A DNA stretch of 64,000 nt from Periconia sp. R9002 (taxonomy: Eukaryota; Ascomycota; Dothideomycetes; Pleosporales; Periconiaceae), in contig JAMAHW010000008.1 of assembly GCA_023627715.1 (NCBI GenBank), positions 186,001 through 250,000 of the forward strand. Reading direction: 5' to 3'. Positions 24,171-36,600 of the stretch are shown here, piece after piece. A program made the translations under genes and the position numbers. The notes under the pieces are model-generated. The model was not told the origin of the DNA, searched no databases, and saw only the letters and a program-made list of their open reading frames with translations. Position 1 is the first letter of the stretch. Each line of letters opens with the position of its first letter.

Positions 24171-25376
24171 TGCATATATGTTGATGTGATATGGAGCAAT
24201 GCTTCAAAATATCTATAATTCTATGACATGGGACGAAAATGTCTATTCAAAGGTGCTTTATTGGTTCAAGTGCTTTGCAAGTTTGCAGACTTCGAATAAT
24301 AACGAATCGTGTATGACAAATCAACTCTCGAACTTTCAACGAAATAAGAAAAAGACAGTGGGAGCACATTTGATGAAATAACAAATGGACGACTCTCCTG
24401 CAAAATACTTAGGAGGCAAGAACATACAAGAAAAATGATGAAGGTCAGGACAAGCTCTACATGATGTGGCACAGCGGTGCTTTACCCTAATCTTAATACA
24501 GCTAGCATGGTAGTACGACCACGTGACGCAGTTCGAGTTCGACTCTCAGGTGGGATTATGGGGAACCGTACACACTTTGTTTGTGCAAGACGAAAGAAAA
24601 AAGCAATTGATGATTAAAAAGTGTAACAATGGGAAATCATGATCTTCCAAATACTAGGGCAAATCTTGAATAAAGCGGCCCACATGTTAAATTAAGAAAC
24701 ACAACATGAATGCTCCAGACTTCAACTCTCTCCAGTGTTGCGAGTGGGGAACTCAGTATAGCTTATGAACAAGAGCACCAGCTTAGCGGGGAAGAAAATC
24801 ACAGGAAGTCACACCTGGCGCAGTGATGGTGGTATCAAATTCGATATCGGCAAGGAATACATCATAAAACAACAACAGCAAACCCTCTGATTCATTCTCT
24901 CCACATATATACGTCCGTTGAACAATTTCTCTCCTCCTTCCCTCTCCCTCCAAAATCCCACCTACCAAACGCCGCCATGCACCCCTCCAAACATAGAGCC
25001 CATAAGAAAAGCGAATGTAATTCATTAATTCCCGAGCAGCAAGGGAGGTAAAGAACAGCAAAGAACTCCTTCGCTCAACAAAGCAGACACATCATGCCAA
25101 AAAAAAAAGAGTGAGAACCGCAAAAACCAACAATCATGCTTCAGGAAGGAAAGCTCAAGTATGGCCAAATCTCCACGGACTGTTCGACACGTTCGGAATA
25201 CCCACTCCTGTCCTTTTAGAAAGACGGGATCCAATAGAACGAACCCAATGTCGCACACGCCTGCTACAGATATGCAAAAACGATTGAAAAGAACAAAAAA
25301 AGTTTAGGGGACAGAAAGCCGGGGGCAAACCTTATTCGTGTACAGCACACCAAATGGGCCTTGCTCATCGACATAT
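24171..25376. other. intergenic, no supported gene
   Basis: 1.2 kb holding the promoter of the zinc-finger gene and the 3' flank of the F-BAR gene. A stretch near 24480-24560 looks faintly tRNA-like but fails on inspection. No repeat seen. Confidence 0.45.
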
Positions 25377-28300
25377 TTAGATGTTCTGCAAATAGTTGGA
25401 CGGCACAAGACCGCGTCGGCCGTCCTTGCCCACGACCTCGGCCTCCCACCACCCATCGTCTTGCAGACGGAGAACGGCGAGAATATCGCCCTTTGCGAAG
25501 GTGAGTTCCTCGGGGATCTGCGCTGTGTAGAGATACATTGCGCGGGCTGTGACAAACGTGGTTAGCGATTAGACCATAAGGAATAGTAAAAGTAGCGAGA
25601 AGATCATCTGTGATAGATAGAAATGAAGGAAAACAAAACTCACAATAGTGCAAAATCATCCTTCCATCTCTGGTATACTGCCTGGGTTCTGCCACACTCT
25701 TGCTCCTGACCCTCGAACTGAGTTGGCTAGGGCTGTGATGCAAATCACCTCCATTGTTGTAGTACGAGCTTTGCGGGCGTTGGCCTCCACCGCCACCTCG
25801 ACCCCTTACGCTCCCACCATAGACACTTCCGTCTCCACGCTCACTTCCAGGCCCTGGTGCAAGTTGCAATGCCATATCGCTTCCGCGGGAGCTCGGAGGG
25901 CGATCGTAAGATTGGCGGAACTGTGGTTGTGGGCTAACAGCCCGCGGGCTGGGTGCTGCGCGTGAGTTGGGACGGGTGTTGCTCTGTGCGTATGCTGGTC
26001 GGGGGGATGCTGGTTGGGGGGATGCTGTGCGGGGAGCATTGCTGTAACCTGGAGATCCACCACGTACGGATGATGTATATGAGCCTCTTCCAGTGGGTGT
26101 TCCGTACGGGCTTTGGGGCTGACCAGCGGTATTAGCTCTTGGCCTACTAGTTGCCCTTGGCGAGGCGTATGGATTTGGAGAGGTTGCACGGTAACCAGCT
26201 GGGGATTGCGGTGGTTGCTGGGAGGAGTATTGACTAGGACGGGGGCTCGTAGCACGCGGAGGTGCAGGAGACGCTGAACGATGACTTTCTGGGGCAGGAG
26301 CACCACGGGTTGATGGCCGAGATGCTGAGCCCGTGTTGAACATGTTGGCTTTTTGTTCAACATACATCTGTGTGGTCTTTTGCATCTGGCGCGCAGTATG
26401 AGCTGGCTGAGGAGCTCCAAGACGAGACATAGGCGGTTGATCATAGGATGGTGGTGGCGTGCCTCGTTTCGCCGCACTGATGTTGGCATTCGCAAGGGGA
26501 GTAGGTGCGCTGCCTGGAAGTTGGGAGCCTATTGCGGGAGTCCCAGGAGGTTGTGGTGTAGCAAGGCCGTGGAAACGATCAGCAGACACGCGCGTGGAGC
26601 CTTGTTTGGTTACTCCTTTCAATTCTGCAAGTGCTTGAGCGATCGGATCAAGCTCCTCTCCAGGTTCGCTGGCTTTAGCGGGTTTTTTCTTATCTGGGGA
26701 GTCCACATCAAAGACATTATTGCCGATGTTGAGCTGGAAGTTGGCTCTAGGATCCACTGGCTCAGGGCTTATAGAACGGCCATCCTGCAACTCAACACCA
26801 CGAGTGCCCCTGCCGAATTGTCGTGTTGGGCTGATATTTTCATTGTTAGCAGCTCGAGGCGCGGGTGCCCAAGTATTCCTACTACTAGGTGTGATTGAGA
26901 TAGAGTCGTCTTTTTCGTGCCTGCTCTTGCGGCGGGTGAATGGGCTATTTTGAAAGAACCCTTTCTTCTTCTGAACCTGCGACTCTTCGACAGGCTGTGG
27001 CGATCTTGACAGTGGTTTACCTGGGGACGCAGAGCCACTTGGAGGTTCTACACTAGAAAACGAAGTAGGGTTCGAATAATCGCTGTTAGAGTCTCTGCTG
27101 CTTGGTCGGACGGCGTTCCAACCGGCACCTTGTTCCGAAGGTCCTCCAATGCGACAGAATTGTGTCATTCCATCTAGAGGATAGTCATTGTGGGGGACCT
27201 TGCTCTGCTGGTATTGCTGGTGGGCTTGTTGCTGTGCCTGAACCAAGCGAGGGTCCGGTTGTACGCTCTTGGCTTGTGAGTTCGATCGCGGATCTGGTTG
27301 GGGGGATTGCAAGGGCTGGAATGAATCACGAGGAGCAGCATTCATTTGATCCGGAGGCGTTGGTTTGGTATTCCCCCCAAGACCCATCTCTCGCACCAGC
27401 GGATTGTTTGGGTCATGATGAGACTCGAATACTGAGGGTTGAGGTGAGTTGGCCCGGTATGCTGGATTCATAGTCCTTGCAAACTGGGCTACTGAATAAT
27501 TTTCATCCTCTGATGTCTGCGAAGCCGTGTCGGCGTCACCACGAGCGAAATTGATGAACTTGGGCGGGTCGGGAATTTCTTGGCCTGTACCGCAATCTTT
27601 GATGAAGCTTGTCACATCCTTTTCTACATCGCAGTCTTCGAGAGACAGGCGTATCTTCTCGCAAGAAGCATCGTCACTGACGCAAACAGTGGAGGCGATG
27701 TTGGCGAAGTTCCAGAGACTGCTCTTGGTGTAGTCAATACGCTCCTCTTCAAGATCTTGGAATTTCTATAGCCAGTCAGTATCTCATCTAGTGTACGAGT
27801 GAATGGGACTCACGTCACAAGCGGCTTTCCAGTCCCTATTCCAACGGCCTGTGGTTTCCTCGAGAATCTTGACAGCAGCCTCATACTCACGCTCTGTCTC
27901 GGCCAATTGTATTTGCGTCTTCTCCAGCTTAGCCTTGTTTTTGCGCTCCTCTTGGCCCATAACCATGTGTGCTTGGGCTAGGAAGCCTTTGATCTTCAGG
28001 CAATCGTTCTCATATCGATCCCTTGATTTGTTGACGGCAGATGTCTGCTGCATCTTCAACTTTAACAGCTTCTCGATCCCATTCTGAATAATCTTTCGTC
28101 TCTCCTTCATTCCTCCCGCAAATGCTTGTAAAGGCTCTTCCAACTCTGTCTTCATCTGTTGAGCAATGCTCTGGTGTGCCTTTCCGGTTGCCTCTATTTC
28201 GCCGCGGATGACATCGAAAGACATACGGAGGGTTCCAGATTCTGAAGACCCTAGCGGTTTCCGCGAGAGGTTGAGCAGCTTGCGTGCGTATTCATCTTCG

Positions 28301-28518
28301 AGCGCGGCGCGAGCTGCGTAGAAAGACTTGAGTTCGTCTGATGTGACTTTGGCATTGTGCATGCGCTCGAGCATAGGAGAGACGCCGGCGTCATCTTTAC
28401 CCCAGAAATTGTTCGCGACTATGGTGAATTAGCATCCGTGAATCGGCAATCCAGCGAGCAATGTGAGCGTACAGGAAAGAGTGACTGAGGGCGGCTCTGC
28501 CACAGTTGTGCCAGGCAT
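25377..28518 (-). CDS. F-BAR/SH3 cytokinesis protein, Cdc15/Imp2/Hof1 family
   Basis: Membrane-binding scaffold of the contractile ring and septum, 980 residues. Exons: 28518-28473 (46 nt), 28418-27814, 27765-25644 and 25546-25377, total 2943 nt. The F-BAR domain spans about residues 17-260, opening with the family hallmark FANNFWGKDDAGVSPMLERM and including YAARAALEDEYARKLLNLS. A long disordered region rich in Ser, Pro, Arg and Gln follows (about 330-900), with many SP/TP sites suited to cell-cycle phosphorylation. The C-terminal SH3 domain fills the last exon (ALYDY-equivalent AMYLYTA, then WWEAEV and GLVPSNYLQ). Domain order and length match the Cdc15/Imp2 group of septation proteins. The leucine-rich-repeat gene lies 542 bp upstream on the same strand. 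Confidence 0.93.
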
Positions 28519-29060
28519 GATGCCCGTGTTTACAGTGCAAAGCGAGCGAGCGAGCTGGCGAGCGGTGTTGGAGGTAGCAGGTGATGCAACGGCAGCACGA
28601 GGGAACAACAAAGAATAAAGTAATTGAGATCAATATGTAATTTGGGCTCGTACTAGGAGTACAGCAACAATGGTTGTGGTGGGGTAGGGATGTGGATAGT
28701 CCGTTATGGAGCTCTGGGGTTGTTTACGGCCCGCCGTCGTTCGAGCAACCACCGACTCGGCCAATCGCTTAACATCCTTGACGACCATCATCCCATGCAT
28801 GGATGCATCCACGATCCCATGTGTTAGCAATGCGTATTAACCCTTGAATAAGAACAGTTCTTTTTGGGAAACTAGAATCAACGTGTGTTTTGGGTTATTA
28901 CAAGTTACTACTACAACCAGTGGGAATCACCAAACCCATGAACGAGGCACCAGGCACTCTATAGAAAGCTAGCAAGTGTCTCACCTTCCACCCATCCTTA
29001 GCCAACCCATGACAAAATCGCCCAGAAAATATATACAGAGTTGAAGATAAAAAAACGCGT
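28519..29060. other. upstream region of the F-BAR gene
   Basis: About 540 bp between the F-BAR start and the stop of the leucine-rich-repeat gene on the same strand. It includes a short GCGA repeat near 28541-28563. No gene seen. Confidence 0.45.
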
Positions 29061-32000
29061 TTAGTAGCTGGGGCTACTAGGCATGCTAGGACTGTTGAAC
29101 TCCTCCGTAGGTGAAGGAATCTTGTCTCGTAGCCATGCCAAAATAGCATCCGTTCCCTTTTTGAGGACCGCATAGTTGGGCACCCTGAATCTGTTCCCTT
29201 CGACATTCAAACTCGTGAGGGTTCCAGCGTGTTTTCCAATCATGGGCTCAAGACGCCCAATGTCGTTGTTACTGACGTCTACAGCCTTCAGACCTTGCAG
29301 TGACTCAGCAGAGATCTCAGTGATGGTGTTGTCCGAAGCGAGGAAGAACAGAAGCTCTGGGAAGTGATCGCAAAGAGGAGGTAGAGATCCCGAGATTTGG
29401 TTGTTGGAGACATCCAGATGCTGTAGCTTCGGCGCTGATAGCAGCGATATCAGTGTCCCAAGCGATTGCATTTTGTTTCCGTTGAGACGAAGCTCTCGTA
29501 ATCTACTCAGTTCGATCGGTTCTGCAATGGGAACGCTGATGTTGTTTTTCGACAAGTCCAGAATCGAGAGAAAGGATAGCTGTGCTGTAATCACTGGGAT
29601 TGACGTCAAGTAATTGCTAGCCAGATATAGCTGACGGATGTTATTCTCCTGGGCGAAAGAGAGAATGCCCTCTCCATCCAATTCGGTAATATTCTGGAAA
29701 GACAAGTCAAGAGTGCCAGAAGGCGTCAATTCCCATCCTTTTCCAGATACTGACGATTCTTTTCCTGTTTCTCCGAAATCATCGCCCGCTGTCCCTGACT
29801 CTTCGGGTTCTATTTTAGACATCAGATCGCGCTTGATGTCGTCAGTAGCCATGGTGAGGAATTTTCGTTCGCGCAATGGATTTGCGGCTAGCGTTATGTT
29901 CTCCAATCCCTCCATGAGCGCAATTCGCTCATCTAATCTGTTGATGTTGTTTGCTGTCAAATCGACGTTGCGCAGTCCTTGAAGAGAGAAGAAGCTGTCT
30001 GGAAGAGCAGACACTTTATTTTCTCCGATGAGGAGCGTTACTAGATTCGTCCATGAGGACATGTCCGGAAGTGTAGAGATTCTGTTTCCAGACAAATCCA
30101 GGTGTTTGAGGGCTGGTAATGTAATCGTGGAGTGGCATAGCTCTGCAATCGAATTGTTGGCTAACTGAAGATTTTGCAGATGGGACAATGTCGCGACCTC
30201 GAAAAAGGCCCCACTAAAAGCATTGTTGCTTGCAATGAGTTCAACGATTGGCACAGACTCGAATAGCTCCACCGGAAACGATGTAAGTTTGTTGTCCGAT
30301 ATATTCAGTGTGCGCAAGTGGGCCAGTGTTCGAACTTCAGGTGGCAGACTGGTGATTTTATTGGCCTGAAGTTCGAGAACTTCCAGATGAGTCAAATCTC
30401 CTATACACGAAGACATCGGACCATTAAACACGTTCTCGGCAAGCTTCAACTCCCGTAATGAGCTTATCTGAGAGATAGTATCCATTACATCAAGTGAGAG
30501 CTTGTTTCTTGACTACTCATCATTAGACTTGTGAACCATAGCCAAGGGGGGAAAAATTCACCCACCAAGTTTAATTTTGTTAGTTGCGTGAGTCGTCTCA
30601 TTCCAATCGGTAACTGCTGCAGCACATTTCCATGCAAGTCAATGTTTTGTAGACCACCGAATTGGGGCCCGTTTTCCTCTTCAGCGTCCATCATGGTTTC
30701 GATATCGACATCTGGAAACATATCATCAGGGAGAGACTGAAATTCGTTGTCGGCAGCAACAAGCACAGTCAAATCAACGATTTCGCTCCAAACGACGCTG
30801 TTGTCATTGGGATCGTATTTGTACATCTGCATCACATCTTCAGGTATTTCGTTCAGCCCCATTGCAGCAAGGTTGAGCCTCCCTTCCATACGAGCTGCAT
30901 CTATGCGCTTACGAAGTAGTGATTTGCTACTCTTGAGTCCTTGATTGAAAGGGTCCTCCAAGCCGAAATCAAACTCGGCAATTTCTGCTGGATTGGGCAC
31001 GATCGCATCCCTTGGAGGAGTACTTGTTCGTTGGTCCCGAGCAGTATTGGCACGTTTTGCCGCTGCTCTGGCCTTTGCAATCTGGTCCCGCAGCGTTTGC
31101 GATGAATTCGGTTTTGGTGGCAGCTCTTCTGGAGAGGGTGCAACATCTGATTTCCGGGTGGCCTTCGCTTTTGCAATCTGTTCTCGCAGAGCATTAGATG
31201 CGGGGGGCACCTTTTTCCCTGTGACCGAAGGTTTCTTGACGAGAGACGCTCTTTGGGAGGGTGAAGGAGTTGTAGCAGCTACCGTGCCAGGCGGTGAAAT
31301 GGCTTCCCCGAATAAACCAGCCACAGAAGTACGGGGTTTTGGGGTCCTTGAAGAGACTGTTTTGCTGTTGGAAAGTGGTCGTGGCTTCGGTGTATCCTGC
31401 AAGTTATGCATTTGAGAAAGCGGTTGCTTCTTTAAAGTGGAGTTCAGGCGGCTGAGAGATGGGGTTTTGATAGGGGTTGTAGCATACGTGCTTGGTACTG
31501 TTGCACTGGAACTTCTCTTCCCTGGAGCTGTCATGGACAGTCTTGAGGCGGATGGGCGAAGTTTGCGTGGTGTGGTCAGGTCAGATTGTGGGGGTCCATC
31601 ACTTGTCATAGGCCGTGAGCCATTAGACAATGCCGAAGCAGGTCTGATGGGAGGCGGCATGGAATTATCTGCATTGAAGAAGCTAGACCTACGCCTTCCT
31701 TTGGCTAAAGACGGAGACGAAGGCAGCTGTGAGAGGCTCTCTATAGTCCTTTCTGAAAGCGAGGGGCGGGATTTCCTCGCTGCTGGCGGCTGCGTACTCT
31801 GGATATCTTCATCACTTTCCTCCAACACGTTGTCCGGTTCCGCTTCTCGAAAACCTGCACGAGAACTCGCCCGGGACGACGCTCTCGAGGCAGAACGAAA
31901 GCCATTTAGGTCTCCGAGCACGTCTTCATCGCGAGGTTGGTTGGGCAGCTTTGGGGTTTGAGAGCCTGCGGAGGGTTGACGGGATGACAGAGGGATACCA

Positions 32001-32401
32001 GGTTTCTTAAAGGTGGGTCCTTTGGTGGTGGAGAGAGTGCCTCGTACCTGTTCATTAGCAGGCACAGTGCGTTTCGATATAGGTGCTGAGTACAGGGATG
32101 CTCTGTTAGACGCTTTATTGGTAGAGGTCACAGAGGAGGGCTTCACGGGGGGAGCAAGGGATGATCGCGAGGTCTTCTTTTGGAGCGAGGGGGCAGGCAG
32201 CTGCTGACTAGTCCGACGTGAGATGGAAGACAGCGAGGGCTTTTTTTGCAGCGAATCCCTGGGGGCCGGGGCTGGGGCAGAAAGCGATGAAGAAGCGGAG
32301 CGTAGGTGAGATTGACTGGCGGAGGTGCGGAGTGCCGGAATCCTGGATGTCGGACGTGGGAGAGCAGAGCGTACGGGGATGCCAGACTGTCGTTGCTCCA
32401 T
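29061..32401 (-). CDS. leucine-rich-repeat protein with disordered N-terminal half
   Basis: 1095 residues from two exons, 32401-30566 and 30512-29061. The intron falls inside a repeat (LTKLNL|SRNKLSL). Residues 1-500 are Ser/Thr/Pro/Arg-rich and disordered, with a short helical motif repeated (ALREQIAKAKA, TLRDQIAKARA, and the weaker SLLRKRIDAARM). The C-terminal half, from about 505, is a long array of LRRs of the LxxLxLxxNxLxxLP type, similar to LRRC40/SDS22-like proteins and broken by an acidic loop near the middle (EPEESGTAGDDFGE). Such repeats bind proteins; the partner is unknown. The start is the first ATG (MEQRQSGIPV). Fungal orthologues may exist, but I cannot name a characterised one with certainty. 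Confidence 0.9.
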
Positions 32402-33286
32402 TGTACGAGGTGTGTGCCTGTGCCGTACGGGCACAAGAAGAGGTATGGGCGCAGGTCCTTGAAGAGAAGCTGAGAGCAGAAGACGAGATTGTTGAGTTGT
32501 ATATTAGGTAGACCTTGTACCGTACATGTACCGATCGATGAGGGTGGGACCACGCCACCGGCACCTATAGCTGTAGCTTCAAAATGCAGCCATGGCAAAC
32601 GAAAAGCAAAAGTAGAGGGCGGCGCACACAGGACCAGCTAAAAATTGGTTTGGGACCAAACCACCAACATGCTCGGGCCAAGGCAAAAAAAGCACAGGCA
32701 CAGGCAAACGATGCAGGGCAGCGGGTAGGGGGTGATGGATTGATTGAGTGATGTTGTAATTGCTATCGGCGTTGCCAGTGCGACGGGCCGCTTGGGCTTG
32801 TTTCCGTCCGAGTAAACAGGCTACGACCTTCGACTGCGCTTGGCTTACCGTTGGAACCCTTCGCTATCAGTAGCCCCATCCCCCATCCCCCCCTCCCCAC
32901 AGTGACACCATCACCACCATCACTACTATCCTCACCAAACAACATTCGGACGTATTGCTCTGCTTCACCGCCCGCCGCAACCATCACCAAAACTGGTCTT
33001 CCTCAACATTGTCCACGGCCGCTTCTGGCTTGCGCATCCGTCACATAGCATCGCGCCGCTAGTCTCGGAAACGCGAAAACCTGTCCCCGCACGTTCGCTC
33101 GCGTTGCGTTGCTTCGTTCGCGTCAGCCAGCCGGCTTATGTACCGACCTTACTGCGACAGCACATCATTGTCTACCACGCCAAATCCACTCACGCCTTGG
33201 TTCCGCAGTACTACGCGCAATTTGCTCCTGCCTCGCCTTGATCTGCTCCGCGCGCTGTCTAGTAAAAGTCCGCTGAGATAGCTACT
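32402..33286. other. divergent promoter region
   Basis: 885 bp between the divergent LRR and coiled-coil genes, so both promoters should lie here. It includes C-rich and TCC/ATC-rich runs around 32875-32945 and CG-rich repeats (GTTCGCTCGCGTTGCG) near 33090-33120. No coding sequence recognised. Confidence 0.5.
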
Positions 33287-34795
33287 ATGGATTCGCTTGT
33301 GCCGTCCATAGAAACTTCGCGGCTTGCGACGCCGAAACCGCCTGCTGCCTCACCCTCCGGATCGCCCGTTGACACGGACGCGCCTCCCATGTCCAAGGCT
33401 CCTTCTCAAGAGCACGACAAGTTTACGTCGCCTGCCCCGCCAACCACATCGTCCATGACTCCACCTCCTTCCTCTCAAATCCCAAACTCTCGCGCCATCG
33501 CCAGGACCCCCACTCCACCGACACCCCAATTGACTTCACCCCCGCCAACCTCAAAGCTACCGAACCAACCTTCGGCCCTGACCGAATCAGCTGCAGCCAT
33601 CTATTCCCAGGATGAGATCAGCAAAGCGTCTGCGGACGAACTTCGCTCCATGATTAACGAAGTCACGAATGCTCTCCGTGATGTGAGGCTTTCTGCCGCT
33701 CATTACAAATTGCAGTACAACATGGCTGTGATGGAGAGCCAAGAAGCAGCCAGTCGCATGGCGGTTGAACTGGCCATGGCTCAACGTGAGATTGATGTAT
33801 TGCAGCAGGCCGAAGAAAAGCGCCGCAACGCGATAGTTCCTGAGCCCAACTATGAGGAGTCGGCCACTAACGCAGCCAATGCCATGCTCATCTCTGAAAT
33901 GAACCGTCAAATCCAATTGCTCCAAGGCGAGAACGACGAGTTGCACGATATAAATGACCAGCAAAAACGCATTATCGAACACCGAGAGGGTGAACTCGCA
34001 AGCTTGCTAGAGGAAAACGATCGCCTCAAGACCAGAATCCGCAGAAATCGCGAACATATTGCACCGTACCTACCTTTCCTAGAGCAGATGGGCGAGTCGC
34101 CAAGGTCATCCTTTGGCACTCCCCATACCACCCCTCGCCACAAGGCCAATCGCGTGAACGCGCCTGTTTCAAATGAAGACAGAGGCCAGAGCAATTTCGA
34201 AGCGCTCCTTTTAGCCGATAAAATGCTCAGTCAAGACACCACGACAGCACCGTCGACACCAACAAGATTGAATGCGCAAAGATCCCGTTACGGTCACACC
34301 CGAGGCACCCACTCCATGTCTTCTTTACCACAGACGCCCAATAGGCGGTCTCAAGCTAGAACCAATGTGCCGCGGACTCCACCGACGTTCTCTGCTGTCA
34401 ACATCCCTCAATCTGCTCCTCCCGCACACTACCAGTCTGGAACACCCCAAGCCCGTCGCGAAAGCAGTAACTCTACCATCACCGCATCGAGTGTGGACGA
34501 AGAAGAAGCTTTCACTGACCGAGAAGAGGACCAAGTCCCTGAATCCCAAGCAAGTCAGGCCGCTACGAACATGCTGAGGAAGGTACTACCCCCGAAGCAG
34601 GCAGCCCCATCTTCGAAATCCGCCAACTTGATCCAGAGCAAGATCTATGGGCAGGTCAAGAAAGGCCATGGCCTTACTAGGCCTGGTGACCTCGAAAAGA
34701 GGCGGCTGCAATCAGCAGAGCACCATGGTAATCCCACCAAGCGCGGTCGTATAGACACAGGCCTTGGACTGGGCATTGGTGGTCTGCGAGATTAG
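33287..34795 (+). CDS. coiled-coil protein of unknown function
   Basis: Single-exon gene, 502 residues. I do not recognise a named family. Residues 1-100 are Pro/Ser/Thr-rich. Residues about 108-260 form long heptad-rich helices (SADELRSMINEVTNALRDV, MNRQIQLLQGENDELHDIN), a probable coiled coil with a possible short break near residue 185. The rest is disordered with many SP/TP sites (TPRH, TPTR, TPNRR) and ends with a basic KRGRID segment that could be a nuclear signal. The pattern fits a phosphorylated cytoskeletal or nuclear scaffold protein; that is inference. The promoter is shared with the LRR gene. Confidence 0.85.
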   Translation: MDSLVPSIETSRLATPKPPAASPSGSPVDTDAPPMSKAPSQEHDKFTSPAPPTTSSMTPPPSSQIPNSRAIARTPTPPTPQLTSPPPTSKLPNQPSALTESAAAIYSQDEISKASADELRSMINEVTNALRDVRLSAAHYKLQYNMAVMESQEAASRMAVELAMAQREIDVLQQAEEKRRNAIVPEPNYEESATNAANAMLISEMNRQIQLLQGENDELHDINDQQKRIIEHREGELASLLEENDRLKTRIRRNREHIAPYLPFLEQMGESPRSSFGTPHTTPRHKANRVNAPVSNEDRGQSNFEALLLADKMLSQDTTTAPSTPTRLNAQRSRYGHTRGTHSMSSLPQTPNRRSQARTNVPRTPPTFSAVNIPQSAPPAHYQSGTPQARRESSNSTITASSVDEEEAFTDREEDQVPESQASQAATNMLRKVLPPKQAAPSSKSANLIQSKIYGQVKKGHGLTRPGDLEKRRLQSAEHHGNPTKRGRIDTGLGLGIGGLRD

Positions 34796-35723
34796 AGGAG
34801 AAACTGCTGCTGTGAGATGCCTTATGATTGACGATAGTTACTGGGATTGGTCGGATGGGAGTTGACCTTTTGTTGAAACTATTTTCTTGTGTGTTTTTCA
34901 ACACCACCACCGCTTCTTGAGTTGTAATGTCTGCAATTTTGTCCACGATTTTTTTTTAGCGATTTGGAGGATTATTATACCAGGGAACGTTTAGCTACAA
35001 TGGATGATATTAGATAGGCAATGAATAATTTTGCAAATAATTTCTATTATAGCCCATGCTGGAGTGTGTGGTACCTTACACCTTGATGCACACAGACGAC
35101 CCGAACTCGGCGCCAATTATCATGATCTAATACCAATTAATTTGACGAAAGTCTCCTAAAAGTTCACATCACACGGCAACTTTGGATTCCAGTCTGCTAT
35201 CATCTACGTGGAATTTGCATTTGGATCGTTTTCATGTACGAGGGCTGACCGGCTACGAACTGAATCCTGAATTCGTCTCACGCGTGAGATTCGCGTGCTG
35301 TTCGCGATGGACAGGCGATTTGCCAGGAGAGAGCTCGATGAAAGAATGCGAACTTTGTATTCATTATTTTTCGAGTCAAGACCACAAGTTCCACCAACGA
35401 ATCAAGCATTTGCCGCCGAAGCACACGTCCGGCCCGCATGTTTCAAAGTGCAGCGCTGCGAGGCGGCAGCGTGGAATAAAGTTCGTTCCTCGAAGACGTT
35501 CGTCCAGCTCGTTAGTGACGGCCTTGGCGGCGCGGTACCACGCACGTGCCATATCGGTCAAACTCTTTTCCACTCCGAAGCGCACATTCTGACAAAATCC
35601 ACCCTTAATCGCTTTTTCTGCGCCCAGTGTACTAACCCCCAGCCCCAGGTCAGCTCAAGGTATGTTCAATTCGACGTCAATCACTGCATCGCACCAGACT
35701 GATTGAGCGCAGAATCTGTAGCC
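34796..35723. other. intergenic, eL13 promoter
   Basis: About 930 bp. The last 150 bp before the eL13 start should hold its promoter and leader. Open frames at about 35182-35702 overlap in two frames and have no homology that I can see. Confidence 0.45.
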
Positions 35724-36600
35724 ATGGCAATCAAGCACAACCAGCAGATTCAAAAGAATCATTTCCGTCCGTATATCCCAGAGACTTCGTTACTCTTCAG
35801 TGGCTGACTTTTTGTTTGTAGACAAGGACTGGCAACGCTACGTCCGCGTGCACTTCGACCAGGTAATTCCCCTCTCAATTTCATGAGAGCAGTGGCGCCT
35901 GTGTTCAGCTGTTAACGATTGCGATTAGCCCGGCAAGAAGAAGTCTCGTCGTGAGGCTCGCGTAGCAAAGGCGGCAAAGGTTGCCCCCCGCCCCGTCGAC
36001 AAGCTCCGCCCCGTCGTCCGATGCCCAACCATCAAGTGTATGTGGATTAAACAATGAGATGGGAAGAAGACGTTCCTAATGGATATTCTAGACAACCGCC
36101 GTGTGCGCCCCGGCCGTGGCTTTTCTCTCGCTGAGTTGAAGGGTAGGCTCTGTCATGTACGCAGTCTTAAGAACAACACGACTAACAAGTGATCAGCTGC
36201 TGGTATCCCCCGCAAGTTCGCTGCCACCATCGGTATCTCCGTCGACCCCCGCCGCCAGAACCTCTCTGAGGAGAGCCTCAAGGCCAACGTGGAGCGCCTC
36301 CAGGAGTACAGGAAGCGTCTCATTCTCTTCCCTCGCCGCAGCAACCAGACCAAGGAGGGTGACGCTTCCGCTGAGGAGGTCAAGGCTGCCAAGAAGGGCG
36401 ACAACACCGTCAAGTCCACCAGCGAGGTTCTGCCTATCAAGAACGTCGTCGAGTTCGAGGAGGGCCCCATCAAGAACTACGAGCCCACCGAGAACGCTTA
36501 CCGTGTGCTCCGTGAGAAGCGCGCCGAGGCCCGTTACCAGGGTGCTCGTGAGAAGCGTGCCAAGGCGAAGGCTGAGGAGGCTGAGGCTAAGAAGAAATAA
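35724..36600 (+). CDS. RPL13: 60S ribosomal protein L13 (eL13)
   Basis: Cytosolic large-subunit ribosomal protein, 215 residues. Five exons: 35724-35766, 35822-35862, 35929-36037, 36092-36142 and 36197-36600, total 648 nt. The start [14 protein letters not shown] and the conserved [37 protein letters not shown] and [18 protein letters not shown] blocks identify it. The C-terminus is Lys/Ala/Glu-rich, as in the family. Four introns near the 5' end are typical for ribosomal protein genes in filamentous fungi. Codon use is biased to C-ending codons, as expected for high expression. Confidence 0.97.

Noticed and set aside
24480..24560. tRNA-like stretch with TTCGACT and a possible acceptor stem
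   Set aside because: The T-arm loop and acceptor stem cannot be placed at the same time, position 8 is not T, and no anticodon stem forms.
35182..35702. Two overlapping open frames upstream of eL13
   Set aside because: They overlap in different frames and have no recognisable content; the area is more likely the eL13 promoter and leader.
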